Below, in pieces: positions 8,358 to 17,370 of a stretch of 64,000 nucleotides of DNA. The position numbers were made by a program, and so were the translations under genes. The DNA comes from CBDCGV01 sp965216955 (GTDB lineage Bacteria > Bacteroidota > Bacteroidia > Chitinophagales > JADIYW01): assembly GCA_965216955.1 (NCBI GenBank), contig CBDCGV010000016.1, positions 124,001 through 188,000 on the forward strand, in the 5' to 3' direction. Under the pieces are notes generated by a model. The model did no database searches. It saw nothing but the letters and a program-made list of their open reading frames with translations, and was not told the DNA's origin. Positions within the stretch are counted from its first letter, which is position 1; every line of letters begins with the position of its first letter.

Positions 8358-9917
8358 CTAAAATTGATTAGATGTATTCTTTGCTCCACCCGCTTTAAGT
8401 GCTAAATCACCAGCAAAAAATTCTTTGTGGTCATCACCTAAATCAGATCCTGCCATACGTTGATGCTTAACACAAGATACACCTTTACGTATTTCTTGAC
8501 GTTGAACACCACCAACATATGCCAACATACCTAAATCTCCAAAGTAACCTTCGGACAAGTCATTCATATGTAATGCAGTAGTATGATAAGTAGGCAACGT
8601 AATTAAGTGATGGAAAACACCTGCTTCACGTGATGCATCTGCTTGGAATGTACGAATCATTTCGTCAGCTTTTTCAGACAATTCTGTACCATCATATTTA
8701 GCATCCATTAAGTCTGCACGAACATAAGCAGACATATCTTTACCCTCTGCCTCCATTGCATCATAAGCCTGCTGACGGAAGTTGATTGTCCAGTTAAACG
8801 ATGGAGAGTTGTTATATACTAATTTTGCGTTTGGCACTTGTTCTTTAATACGGTTCACCATAGCAGCGATTTGACCTACATGTGGAGTTGGTGTTTCAAT
8901 CCATAATAAGTCAGCTCCAGCTTCTAAGCTAGCTACGCAATCTAATACGACACGATCGATATTAGTTCCTTTAGCAAATTCATATAAGCCATTAGGAAGA
9001 CGTGACGGACGGTGCAACTTACCATCTCGCTTGATTAATACTTCATCTTCCTTAACATCAGCAATGTCTACTTCTTCAGTTTTCAAAAAGCTAATATATT
9101 GAGAAGCCAAATCTCCTTTTTCATGAGAAACGGGAATAGATTGCGTAAGACCAGCACCTTCAGAATCTGTACGTGCAACAATAACACCATCTTCAACGCC
9201 CAATTCTAAGAATGCATAACGCAGTGCATTTAATTTAGCGTGAAATTCAGCATGAGGCACTGTTACTTTACCATCTTGGTGACCACATTGCTTAACATCA
9301 GAAACTTGGTTTTCGATTTGAAGTGCACACGCACCTGCTTCGATCATTTTCTTTGCTAGTAAATAGGTCGCTTCAGGGTTACCGAAACCAGCATCTATAT
9401 CAGCAATAATCGGCACAACATGCGTTTCAAAATTATCAATTTCAGCTTGAACATCTTCACCAGCTGCTTGACGACGAAATAGGTCGTTTAATTCTGTAGC
9501 ATCTGCTTGCTTTAAGAATGAATAAAGCTCTTCGATAAGTCCAGGGACAGCTGTTTTTTCATGCATTGACTGATCAGGTAAAGGACCGAATTCAGAACGC
9601 AATGCAGCAACCATCCAACCAGAAAGGTATAGATACTTTTTAGCTGTTGTTTTGTGGTGCTTTTTAACAGCGATCATTTTTTGTTGTGCAACAAAACCAT
9701 GCCAGCAACCTAAAGATTGAGTATATTTTGAAGAATCTGCATCATACTCAGCCATATCTTTTCGCATAATTGCTGCAGTATATTTAGCAATATCTAAGAC
9801 CAGTTCTAAAACGGTTTTGCACTGCCATACGTCGCTGCATTCTCAGGACTGATTGCATCCCATGTATTTCCATACTTTGCCTTCAAGTCTCTGCACAGTC
9901 TCTAAAGCAGATAGCAT
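8358..9917 (-). CDS. aceA: Isocitrate lyase, 5' end frameshifted in this sequence
   Basis: Cleaves isocitrate to glyoxylate and succinate, the first step of the glyoxylate shunt. The uninterrupted frame covers 8358-9767 (469 codons from Met-Arg-Lys-Asp) and contains the active-site loop KQCGHQDGK and the block SPSFNW. It belongs to the longer Pseudomonas-type class. Homology continues upstream in shifting frames to an ATG at 9915-9917 (MLSALETVQRL..., then GNTWDAISPENAA, AVQNRFRTGL, DIAKYTAAI). Removing single extra bases near 9884, 9832 and 9795 gives exactly 518 residues. The amino acids between shifts look fully conserved, so I read this as sequence error or very recent damage. It lies 69 nt downstream of malate synthase, as an operon. 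Confidence 0.9.
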
Positions 9918-9986
9918 AATTTGTTTGTGATAAATTTTTCATAAGTAATTTAAAGTATTTGTGATATTATTAATCTATTGTAATCT

Positions 9987-11588
9987 CTATAGTAATTCGT
10001 ATGCTTTTAAAGTAAGGAACTCATCAAAGTCATCTGTCTTTAATAAATTCATCAAACAATTCAACCGCTTGGTCAAATTTTGAAGTCTTAATATATTCTT
10101 CTCCCTACATAAGCTTTAGCTTTAACAATTTCTTCGGCTTTTAAAGTTTCATATAGATCTAAATCTAATATCGCGACCATCTTCTAGTTTAGAATCTGAG
10201 TTAATCCATAACCATAACTGAGTTCTTGAAATTTCAGCAGTTGCAGCATCCTCCATTAAGTTATATAAACCAGCTGCTCCTCTACCTGATAACCAAGATT
10301 CTAGAGTATAAAATTCCAACATTGATATTTTCTCTAACACCTTCTTCAGTAATAGTATCCTGTAGGCATCTCCACTAATTGAGCCTCAGTAGATATTTAC
10401 GTCTTCACCTTTTCTTATCAATTTGATTAGGATGTAGGCATATACTCATCAAATACATCCATCAGCTACTTGCACTAATCCTGGATGCGCCACCCATGTA
10501 CCATCATGTCCATTAGTAACCTCCCTTGTTTTACCTGCAACTATTTTAGCAATAATTGCTTTGTTTGCTTCATCATCACCTTTAATTGGAATGTTTGCAG
10601 ACATCCCTCCTATTGCAGATACATTACGCTTATGACATTTTTGGATAACCAGCAATGAATAAGCTGCCATATAAGGTGTTGTCATTGTAATCTGTCCGCG
10701 ATCTGGAATAGAGAACCCTTTGTGGTTCTTGAACTTTTTAATATAAGAGAAGATATAATCCCAACGTCCACAATTTAACCCTGCCATATGATCTCTTAGC
10801 TCATAGATGATTTCATCTATTTGGAAAGAAGCTGTAATCGTTTCAATCAAAACTGTCGCTTTAACTGTTTTTTGAGGCATTCCAATATAATCTTGTGCAA
10901 ATACAATAACATCATTCCACCATCTCGCTTCGGTATAATGCTCTAGCTTTGGCAAGTAATAAAAGGGCCCAAATCCTCTTTCAACGGCATTCTTACCATT
11001 CCTGAATAAGTACAAACCAAAATCAACCAAAGAACCCGACATTCTTTCACCATTAACTAAGATGTGTTTTTCATCTAAATGTAAGCCTCTTGGTCTAACC
11101 AATAACGTTGCAATCTCCTCTTTTAATTGATAAGACTTTCCTTTTCTTTCATCTACAAAAGAAATGGTTCTATTAACCGCATCAGTAAGGTTAATTTGAC
11201 CATTCATGTTATTTTCCCAAGTTGGGGAGTTAGCATCTTCAAAATCTGCCATAAACATTTTAGCGCCAGAGTTTAAAGCATTGATGACCATTTTACGGTC
11301 AACCGGACCCGTAATCTCTACCCTACGATCCAACAATGCCTCAGGCAAAGGTGCCGCAACCCAATCGCTATCTCTTACCTCTTTTGTTTCTTCTAAGAAC
11401 TTAGGAAAGTTTCCTGCATCAAATCCTTTTTGTCTCTCAACTCTTTTTGCAAGTAAGTCTAATCGTTTTGCATTAAACTTTTCATGCAACGCTACCAAAA
11501 AAGTTAATGCTTCTTCCGAAAGTACTTCTGCAAATTCTGGCGTGTATCGTCCCTTAATTTCTACACCATTTGGAGCATTATAAGCCAT
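9987..11588 (-). pseudogene. aceB: Malate synthase, 3' third broken by nine +1 shifts
   Basis: Condenses glyoxylate with acetyl-CoA to malate, the second glyoxylate-shunt step. An intact 379-codon frame covers 10449-11588 and includes RPRGLHLDEKH, the block GMSANIPIKGD and NGHDGTWVAHPGLVQVA. The remainder is recognisable in alternating frames (MDVFDEYMPT, ITEEGVRENINVGILY, SGRGAAGLYNLMEDAATAEISR in part, KLEDGRDI, YETLKAEEIVKAKAYVG, FDQAVELFDEFIKD) down to a stop at 9987-9989. Removing extra bases near 10463, 10432, 10407, 10391, 10357, 10305, 10160, 10102 and 10035 gives exactly 530 residues, normal for malate synthase A. I expect the real gene to be intact and this to be an error patch. It is first in the operon with isocitrate lyase. 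Confidence 0.9.
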
Positions 11589-11622
11589 TAATTTATCTAT
11601 TTAAATTTTTAAAATTGGACTG

Positions 11623-11630
11623 CAAAAATA
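11623..11630 (-). promoter_or_regulatory. Putative -7 box of the aceB-aceA operon
   Basis: On the minus strand the sequence reads TATTTTTG, matching the Bacteroidota TAnnTTTG box, 35 nt upstream of the malate synthase ATG. No convincing TTG at -33 is seen, which may mean activator dependence. Confidence 0.45.
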
Positions 11631-11741
11631 CGAATTCTCTATTAACGGTACATTAAGCATTGACATATTGTGGATCTTATCTATTATTTGTTAATAAAAA
11701 CAACTATTACAATTGTAAATAAAAAGGAATACTATTGAAAA

Positions 11742-12602
11742 CTAGACAATTCCCAAATTTGAAAAGAACAAGGCAACATCGTAAACATCTTTAAACTCTC
11801 GATTAGCATATTTATTGGCCCTGGCATAAAGACATCCAGAACCTTTATATATACTTTTATTTAGTGTATCTCTCCTTATTCCAATTTTCTTTGCAATATC
11901 AGTAATTGAAATATCATAATTGCTAGTAGTTATCACTCTTAAAATTTCGAGCTGTCTTTTTGTAAAAGGATTAGGAATAAATATCTTATTTAATTGATAT
12001 ATTCTAGTTTCTAAATCGGTTAGTCTTTTCATATTATTATCGACTATTTGACAAGAAAGATTACCATCACGCTCTTCTCTATTTTTATATTCTCTTATAA
12101 CTGTATAATGATTCATGTATTTAATCATGAATCCTTTATCATTTAATTGTATTGGAATAATTCTTAATAATACATCTAATAATGTTCCATTTTTATGAAC
12201 AACTGGATATCTTAAAGACAAGTGAAATCGAAAAGGAACAATCTTATTCCCTCGTTCTACATATTCTCTAAGTACTATCCAAAAATTGATTCCTGTATGA
12301 AAATATACTTGATTTTCTGGTTCAAATATTCTTAAAGCATGTTGATCAATAGTTAAATTCTTTTCTTCATATCCTAAGATTTTTAAATAATTGCATGTTT
12401 CAAAAATTTGAAATTTCATAACATCAACAAACATCATAAAGTCTGTTGTCGATCCCTCCACTACCCTTTTATATTCTTTTAGCTGAGACTCTAACTCATT
12501 ATCAATTACATAAGCACCTTGTAAATTTCTTTCAATCCACTTTTCCATTTCATAAAGTCTATGAAATATTGTGTTCTTATATTGTAAATAGTGCTTTGAC
12601 AT
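11742..12602 (-). CDS. LuxR-type HTH transcriptional regulator with PAS-like sensor part
   Basis: 286 aa. The C-terminus carries a LuxR/sigma-4-like helix-turn-helix: FTKRQLEILRVI followed by a DISITDIAKKIGIRRDTL recognition segment (about residues 214-250). The middle (HLSLRYPVVHKNGTLLDVLLR) resembles the end of a PAS fold. It lies just upstream of the glyoxylate operon on the same strand, separated by about 150 bp that hold the operon's probable promoter. Regulation of aceB-aceA is therefore a reasonable guess, not shown. No receiver domain or phospho-acceptor Asp motif is evident. Confidence 0.65.
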   Translation of the reverse strand: MSKHYLQYKNTIFHRLYEMEKWIERNLQGAYVIDNELESQLKEYKRVVEGSTTDFMMFVDVMKFQIFETCNYLKILGYEEKNLTIDQHALRIFEPENQVYFHTGINFWIVLREYVERGNKIVPFRFHLSLRYPVVHKNGTLLDVLLRIIPIQLNDKGFMIKYMNHYTVIREYKNREERDGNLSCQIVDNNMKRLTDLETRIYQLNKIFIPNPFTKRQLEILRVITTSNYDISITDIAKKIGIRRDTLNKSIYKGSGCLYARANKYANREFKDVYDVALFFSNLGIV

Positions 12603-12696
12603 TTAAGGTTAAACAGGTAACATTATTCATATATAAAAATAATCTGATTTACATTATTTTCAACATGTATCTTAAAACTTAAAAAGGCTTATATAG

Positions 12697-12900
12697 GGCT
12701 TAAGTTTCCAAGTCAATAAAGGAGATTTAGCGACTAGTGATATATTTCAAATAAGTACTAAATATGCTGATAAAACAAATTTGAAGATTAACATGTTTCT
12801 AGATCAGGAATTGGGTAATCTTCATATTCCTTCCATCAGATATTTAGCCAGTGTGAAATTGAAAAGTTATCAGCAAAAAAAGACCCCCAACACCCCCTAA
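12697..12900 (+). other. Possible gene remnant without start codon
   Basis: The 317-bp gap 12603-12919 has an uninterrupted 67-codon plus-strand frame from just after a TAG to a TAA. It has protein-like composition (DIFQISTKYADKTNLKIN, then FLDQELGNLHIPS) but no start near its beginning; the first ATG is in the middle. It could be a decayed C-terminal piece or chance. No family is recognised, and nothing else is seen in this gap except the terminator at its right end. Confidence 0.25.
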
Positions 12901-12910
12901 ATTAGGGGGT
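12892..12910 (-). terminator. Intrinsic terminator of clpS-aat
   Basis: A GC-rich inverted repeat (ACCCCCTAA / TTAGGGGGT) 10 nt beyond the aat stop codon. Reading on the minus strand, a seven-T tract follows after a further G-rich spacer (complement of 12875-12881). The distance to the T-tract is longer than usual. Confidence 0.6.
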
Positions 12911-12919
12911 ATATTCAAA

Positions 12920-13609
12920 TTATTTTAGCAAATACACTTTGTTATCTATTAGATTGTTTAAAGCCTTATTTTTTTCAAGGACTTTAATAAATTTTGAGCG
13001 ACTAAGCATTTCTCCACCCAAACTTTCTAAATGTTTAGAGTGCGTCTGACAATCAATCATCTCCAATCCTTTATTTTTAAGATAATTTACTAATGCTATA
13101 AAGCCATATTTGGAAGCATTACTTCTTTTATAAAACATAGATTCCCCAGAAAACACCTTACCAATAATCATCCCATAAAGTCCTCCTACCAGTTCTTCCT
13201 CCTCCCAAACTTCAACTGAAATTGCATGGTTCCGCTCATGGAGTTGAACAAAAGATGAAATTAATTCGTTATTCAACCAAGTCTCACTCATTTGATTGAC
13301 CCTACTAACACTCGCACAGTTCTTTAAAACCTTTTCGAAGCACTTATTAAGAGAAACGCTAAACCTTTGCTTTTTAAAAAGCTGTTTCATACTCTTCGAA
13401 ACTTTGAGCTTTCTAGGGTATAAAACAAATCTAGGGTCAGGAGACCACCAAATAATTGGATCTTCAGGACCGTACCATGGAAAAATGCCCGATTCATAAG
13501 CCATTAATAGTCTTTCAACAGATAAATCACCACCAACAGCTATAATCCCCTCTTCGGCCTCTTCTACAGGGGGGAACCATAAATCCTTACTAAGTTGATA
13601 AACAGGCAA
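12920..13609 (-). CDS. aat: Leucyl/phenylalanyl-tRNA-protein transferase
   Basis: 229 aa cytoplasmic enzyme that adds Leu or Phe from aminoacyl-tRNA to N-terminal Lys or Arg, making N-degrons. Diagnostic blocks are GIFPWYGPEDP at 41-51 and WWSPDPRFVL at 54-63, followed by LVGGLYG, GESMFYKRSNASK and DCQTHSKHLESLGG. Length is normal. It starts 2 nt after the clpS stop, so clpS-aat form one transcript and one pathway: Aat creates the signal and ClpS delivers the protein to ClpAP. Confidence 0.97.
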   Translation of the reverse strand: MPVYQLSKDLWFPPVEEAEEGIIAVGGDLSVERLLMAYESGIFPWYGPEDPIIWWSPDPRFVLYPRKLKVSKSMKQLFKKQRFSVSLNKCFEKVLKNCASVSRVNQMSETWLNNELISSFVQLHERNHAISVEVWEEEELVGGLYGMIIGKVFSGESMFYKRSNASKYGFIALVNYLKNKGLEMIDCQTHSKHLESLGGEMLSRSKFIKVLEKNKALNNLIDNKVYLLK

Positions 13610-13611
13610 TA

Positions 13612-13920
13612 CTATTCTACTTCTTCAATAGTGGCATTAATTCCTCTATCGAGGATGGCATCTTTCATGGGCTTAAGTTGCTTAAATGTACCATATTTCA
13701 CATCGCATTTTCCTTTAAAATGTATGATTAAGGTACATTGCTCAGCTTGTTCAGGGGAATGTTTACACACTTTAATGAGTGATTCAATCACCCAATCAAA
13801 AGTGTTTACATCGTCATTGTGAACAATTAACATGTGTTTATCAATATCAATTTGTTCCTCAACGGCAACTTCTTCTATTTCTAGAACATCTGTTTCTGTA
13901 TTTGAGTTATATTGAAACAT
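13612..13920 (-). CDS. clpS: ClpS, N-end-rule adaptor of the Clp protease
   Basis: 102 aa. The N-degron pocket signature NDDVNTFDWV is at 35-44, followed by the helix with HSPEQAEQ and the segment GKCDVKYG. The N-terminal tail of about 28 residues is acidic and flexible, as in other ClpS proteins. ClpS binds substrates with bulky N-terminal residues and hands them to the ClpA/ClpC ATPase. It lies immediately upstream of aat (2-nt gap). Confidence 0.95.
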   Translation of the reverse strand: MFQYNSNTETDVLEIEEVAVEEQIDIDKHMLIVHNDDVNTFDWVIESLIKVCKHSPEQAEQCTLIIHFKGKCDVKYGTFKQLKPMKDAILDRGINATIEEVE

Positions 13921-13965
13921 ATATGTAAAAATAACAAGTATTATTCAATTAATAAACCATTTAAA

Positions 13966-14868
13966 CTACTTGTTAGCTTTAGATGGATCTAATAGATCAT
14001 AAAACTGATTCAATTTAGGCAGGATGATAATTCTTGTTCTTCTATTCGCACTTCTTCCTTCATAAGTATCATTACTAGCCAAGGCATTATATTCTCCTCG
14101 ACCAGCCGCAATTAAACGATTGGGGTCTATGAAAAAGTCCTTTTGTAATACTCTAACAACAGAAGTTGCACGTTTAACACTTAAATCCCAGTTATCGCTC
14201 ATACATTCTGTATTAATTGGCAAGTTATCAGTATAACCCTCTACCATCACTTCTAATTCAGGGCGAGATTGAATAATCTTTGCAATCTTACCTAACACCT
14301 CATTTGCACGACTTGTTATGTTTGAGCTTCCACTCTGAAAAAGCATTTTATCAGAAATATTTACAAAAACAACTGTTTTATCAACTTTAACTTCTACATC
14401 TTCATCAGTAAGCCCTTCACTCAGCACTCCTTTTAAATTTACAGCTAAAGCCAAATTAATGGAGTCCGCTTTTGACTTTGCCGCATGTAATAAATGAATA
14501 TATTGATCTTTTCTTTCCAATTGACTTAATGTCTCTGAAATATTTTCGTTTGCCTCTTTGGTAATGACGGTTAAATCACCTACTTGCTCTAATTGCTTAT
14601 CTCGTTGATCTTTTAAATCTTCTATTTGTTCTTTAAGATCCTGCATTCGCTCTTCGCGCACAGCACTTTCAATTTCGGCACTTTTTAATTTTTGCTCACA
14701 AGCAGAAATTTTAGATAAATACTCACTCAATTGTTCACCACATTTGCCTAAATCGACATTAGCTTGATCATAATTAACCTGTAGTGCTTCAAACTCTTTT
14801 TTAGATACACAGGAACTAAGAATTATCGAAATACAAAAAGCAAGAAAAAATTTTGAAATTGGTTTCAT
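13966..14868 (-). CDS. OmpA-family peptidoglycan-binding lipoprotein with coiled coil
   Basis: 300 aa. The lipoprotein signal has lipobox LSSC, lipid on Cys20. Residues 25-135 are heptad-rich, with long Glu/Gln/Lys/Leu runs, read as a coiled coil. Residues about 165-290 form an OmpA C-terminal domain (LFQSGSSNIT, VEGYTDNLPI, RATSVVRVLQ, GRGEYNALASND, SANRRTRI) that binds peptidoglycan diaminopimelate. It probably tethers outer membrane and cell wall, like MotB/Pal-type proteins. It stands alone between clpS and the tRNA. Confidence 0.9.
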   Translation of the reverse strand: MKPISKFFLAFCISIILSSCVSKKEFEALQVNYDQANVDLGKCGEQLSEYLSKISACEQKLKSAEIESAVREERMQDLKEQIEDLKDQRDKQLEQVGDLTVITKEANENISETLSQLERKDQYIHLLHAAKSKADSINLALAVNLKGVLSEGLTDEDVEVKVDKTVVFVNISDKMLFQSGSSNITSRANEVLGKIAKIIQSRPELEVMVEGYTDNLPINTECMSDNWDLSVKRATSVVRVLQKDFFIDPNRLIAAGRGEYNALASNDTYEGRSANRRTRIIILPKLNQFYDLLDPSKANK

Positions 14869-14896
14869 GTTCGAAATTTTATAATTTATTATGTTG

Positions 14897-14970
14897 TAGC
14901 GAGGGGGGGACTTGAACCCCCGACCTCCGGGTTATGAATCCGACGCTCTGACCACCTGAGCTACCTCGCC
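14897..14970 (-). tRNA. tRNA-Met (CAT anticodon)
   Basis: 74 nt clover-leaf on the minus strand. It has a seven-pair acceptor stem with a G-U first pair, D-stem GCTC/GAGC, anticodon loop TTCATAA with CAT (plus-strand 14934-14936), and T-stem GGGGG/CCCCC with loop TTCAAGT. The CCA end is not encoded. The pair next to the anticodon loop is an A-C mismatch. G1-U72 is paired, not the C-A mismatch of initiators, so an elongator is more likely. Confidence 0.95.
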
Positions 14971-14987
14971 AAATTTATTGGGTGGCG

Positions 14988-14995
14988 CAAATTTA
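14988..14995 (-). promoter_or_regulatory. Putative -7 box of tRNA-Met
   Basis: The minus strand reads TAAATTTG, a match to TAnnTTTG, ending 17 nt before the tRNA 5' end. Confidence 0.4.
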
Positions 14996-15130
14996 AAAAT
15001 TTAACTCCAACTTTATTACTTCAACAGGCACATTTCATATTAATAACAATTAGTTTTTATTTTATAGCCTTTTATAAATAGAATGATGAAAATAAAATTG
15101 ATCTAAATTTATTCATTTAGATGAAGAAAA

Positions 15131-15156
15131 AAAGGCAACCTTCTCAGGTTGCCTTT
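15131..15156 (-). terminator. Intrinsic terminator after the repeat-rich lipoprotein
   Basis: A perfect 11-bp stem (15131-15141 with 15146-15156) and a TCTC loop, followed on the minus strand by a T-tract. It lies 27 nt beyond the stop of the gene at 15183-15536. Confidence 0.85.
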
Positions 15157-15182
15157 GCAATTCATCTTAGATTTATTTGATA

Positions 15183-15536
15183 TTAATGACCATCGCCATC
15201 TCTATCGCCAGGTGTTAAATGGTCTACCGCTTCTTTAGTCCCTTCTCCAACTTCTTTAGCAGCATTTCCTACTCTTTCACCAGCATCTTTAGCTCCTTCA
15301 ACTACAGTCTCACCTGCATCTTTAACTCCTTCAACAGCACCTTCAGCAACATCACCAACTGCTTCACCAGCATTTTTCACCGCATCACCGGTTGCTTCAG
15401 CAGCATTTTTTACCGCATCACCAGTTGCTTCAGCAGCATTTTGAATATCTTCTTTTGCGCCTTTTACTGTCTCCTTACAAGACTGCATGCCAAACATTAA
15501 TCCCGCAGCCATAAATAAAATCAATAAATTTTTCAT
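15183..15536 (-). CDS. Small Ala/Glu/Lys-rich lipoprotein with 11-residue repeats
   Basis: 117 aa. Lipobox MQSC gives lipidated Cys20. The mature part is a run of 11-residue amphipathic repeats of the AAEATGDAVKN type, ending in an Asp-rich tail (GDRDGDGH) that could bind divalent cations. The repeats resemble LEA-like and YtxH-type stress proteins, predicted to form a long helix. Function is unknown; a stress or envelope role is a guess. A TATCTTTG box on the minus strand (15560-15567) lies 24 nt upstream of the ATG. Confidence 0.65.
   Translation of the reverse strand: MKNLLILFMAAGLMFGMQSCKETVKGAKEDIQNAAEATGDAVKNAAEATGDAVKNAGEAVGDVAEGAVEGVKDAGETVVEGAKDAGERVGNAAKEVGEGTKEAVDHLTPGDRDGDGH
15370..15435. 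repeat. Two tandem 33-bp repeats inside the lipoprotein gene
   Basis: 15370-15402 and 15403-15435 are near-identical 33-bp units, each encoding one 11-residue repeat. The very high DNA identity indicates recent duplication, so copy number may vary between strains. Confidence 0.8.
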
Positions 15537-15559
15537 AACTATATTTTTATTTTGTGGAG

Positions 15560-15567
15560 CAAAGATA
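15560..15567 (-). promoter_or_regulatory. Putative -7 box of the repeat-rich lipoprotein gene
   Basis: The minus strand reads TATCTTTG, an exact match to the Bacteroidota TAnnTTTG box, 23 nt from the start codon. No clear -33 TTG is seen at standard spacing. Confidence 0.45.
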
Positions 15568-15627
15568 ATACTTTATAGCAAAAAAGTTAATTCTTGTTAA
15601 ATCTTAATCGTTGAAGACAACCTTTTA

Positions 15628-17127
15628 TTAATTTTCGTCGTCCTCCCATTTCTTAACCCGCTCAATTGCTTTATGCCATCCTTTCAGCAAATTCACTTTT
15701 TCTTGCTCCGCCATTTTGGGCTTAAAAGTTGAATCGCACCGCCAATTATCTGAAATATATCCTTCATTAAAAACGCCCATATACATACCTGCTAGATAGG
15801 CTGCTCCCAAAGCCGTAGTTTCAATTACAGCGGGTCGTTCTACCTCTACCCCTAAAATATCTGCCTGAAATTGCATCAATAAATTGTTTGCGCAAGCACC
15901 CCCATCTACCCTTAATGAAGTTAAACCTATTCCAGCGTCATGCTCCATAGCTGTAAGCACATCATTAGTTTGATATGCCAGAGATTCTAATGTTGCTCTT
16001 ATTAAATGTGATTTTGTGGTACCTCTTGTTAATCCAAAAATTGCTCCTCTTGCATACATATCCCAATATGGTGCTCCTAATCCTGCAAAAGCAGGAACAA
16101 CATACACTCCACCTGTATCCGCTACTTTCAAAGAAAAGTATTCAGAATCAGGAGCAGAATCAATAACTTTCAATCCATCTCTTAACCATTGAATAGCCGC
16201 TCCTGCAATAAAGACACTGCCTTCTAAAGCATATTCTACCTCGCCGTTTACTCCCCAAGCAATAGTTGTAAGTAATCCATTTTTAGAAGCGACCTTTTTT
16301 GTTCCTGTATTCATGAGCATGAAACATCCCGTCCCATATGTATTTTTAGCCATTCCCGGTTCAAAACAGGCTTGACCAAAAAGGGCGCTTTGCTGATCAC
16401 CTGCTACACCAGTTATAGGGATATTAGTATTAAAAAAAATATCTGAAGCGGTATGTCCAAAATCGTCACTAGAATATTTTACGGCAGGTAACATAGACTT
16501 TGGAATATTGAGTTCACTTAACATCCTTTCATCCCATTTCAACTCATCAATATTATATATCAATGTCCTAGAAGCGTTGCTATAATCCGTTGCATGCACC
16601 TTCCCTCCAGTTAAATTCCATATTAGCCACGTATCTACCGTTCCAAAAGCCAATTCACCTTTCTCTGCTTTCTCCCTAGCACCTTCTACATTGTCTAAAA
16701 TCCAATTGATTTTTGTACCTGAAAAATAAGCGTCAATTACCAGCCCCGTATTAGTACGAATATATTCTTCTAACCCTCTATTTTTCAGATCATCGCAAAT
16801 CGCTGCGGTCCTACGATCTTGCCAAACAATTGCATTGTATATCGGTTTACCCGAGTTTCTATCCCAAACAATTGCCGTTTCTCTTTGATTGGTAATACCT
16901 ATTGCTGTTATGTCTTCGGGCTTAACATTAGACTTTGCTACAGCCTCTCTAGCTACATCAATTTGTGAATTCCAGATATCCATAGGGTCATGTTCTACCC
17001 ATCCTGGCTTAGGAAAAATCTGCCTGAACTCTTTTTGAGCAGAGGCAATAATATTGGTATCATTATCAAATAAAATGGCACGTGAACTTGTTGTCCCTTG
17101 ATCTAATGCTAGAATGTATTTCTTCAT
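15628..17127 (-). CDS. glpK: Glycerol kinase
   Basis: 499 aa, standard length. It phosphorylates glycerol to sn-glycerol 3-phosphate using ATP, in the cytoplasm. Family blocks seen are ALDQGTTSSRAI near the N-terminus, NQRETAIVWDR, WQDRRT, DTWLIWNLTGG, GVAGDQQSALFGQACF and LRVDGGACANN. It is a FGGY-family sugar kinase. No glycerol facilitator or dehydrogenase gene is adjacent, so it stands as a single unit. A repeat-bearing intergenic stretch lies upstream. Confidence 0.97.
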   Translation of the reverse strand: MKKYILALDQGTTSSRAILFDNDTNIIASAQKEFRQIFPKPGWVEHDPMDIWNSQIDVAREAVAKSNVKPEDITAIGITNQRETAIVWDRNSGKPIYNAIVWQDRRTAAICDDLKNRGLEEYIRTNTGLVIDAYFSGTKINWILDNVEGAREKAEKGELAFGTVDTWLIWNLTGGKVHATDYSNASRTLIYNIDELKWDERMLSELNIPKSMLPAVKYSSDDFGHTASDIFFNTNIPITGVAGDQQSALFGQACFEPGMAKNTYGTGCFMLMNTGTKKVASKNGLLTTIAWGVNGEVEYALEGSVFIAGAAIQWLRDGLKVIDSAPDSEYFSLKVADTGGVYVVPAFAGLGAPYWDMYARGAIFGLTRGTTKSHLIRATLESLAYQTNDVLTAMEHDAGIGLTSLRVDGGACANNLLMQFQADILGVEVERPAVIETTALGAAYLAGMYMGVFNEGYISDNWRCDSTFKPKMAEQEKVNLLKGWHKAIERVKKWEDDEN

Positions 17128-17213
17128 GACCCTAAAATATAAATAATAGATTCACAACGCAAAAATGGCCTCGGAGAAATTCATAACGATGGAATTAAAG
17201 CAAGCTTTAAATG

Positions 17214-17370
17214 AACTACCCTAAAGCAGCGTTATCGAGGTATTAATTTATGTTCAGCAAGCGGAACATAACATTTCCACCACAAGAATTAGAGAGTTGG
17301 AATTAAACCACTATGATCCCAAATTGCTTTGCTCTCGGGATCAATTCAGAATAAGAGTCTCATTGATTAA
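17214..17370. repeat. Structured intergenic repeat, copy 1
   Basis: This segment matches 23886-24073 in the same orientation over most of its length. Shared blocks are CGAGGTATT, a GTTC..GCAAGC..GAAC inverted repeat, GGAATTAAACCACT, GATCC..AATTGCTTTGCTCT..GGATCAATTC and AGAGTCTCATTGATTA. The inverted repeats would fold into hairpins in RNA. The right end contains the stop codon (17367-17369) of the adjacent minus-strand gene. Identity is visibly well above chance but not perfect. The 85 bp between glpK and this copy hold nothing I recognise. Confidence 0.75.

Noticed and set aside
10149..10340. Separate 63-aa gene
   Set aside because: It is one in-frame piece of the malate synthase C-terminus (YNLMEDAATAEISR) between two +1 shifts, and its first residues are out-of-frame translation.
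9795..10463. Programmed frameshifting in the glyoxylate genes
   Set aside because: Twelve +1 shifts with no shared slippery site or stop-codon pattern; sequence error explains them better. Kept as a finding to check.
15219..15500. 93-codon plus-strand ORF opposite the repeat-rich lipoprotein gene
   Set aside because: It is the antisense shadow of the Ala/Gly-rich repeats and consists of Phe/Ser/Cys runs; the minus-strand frame has a proper lipoprotein signal.
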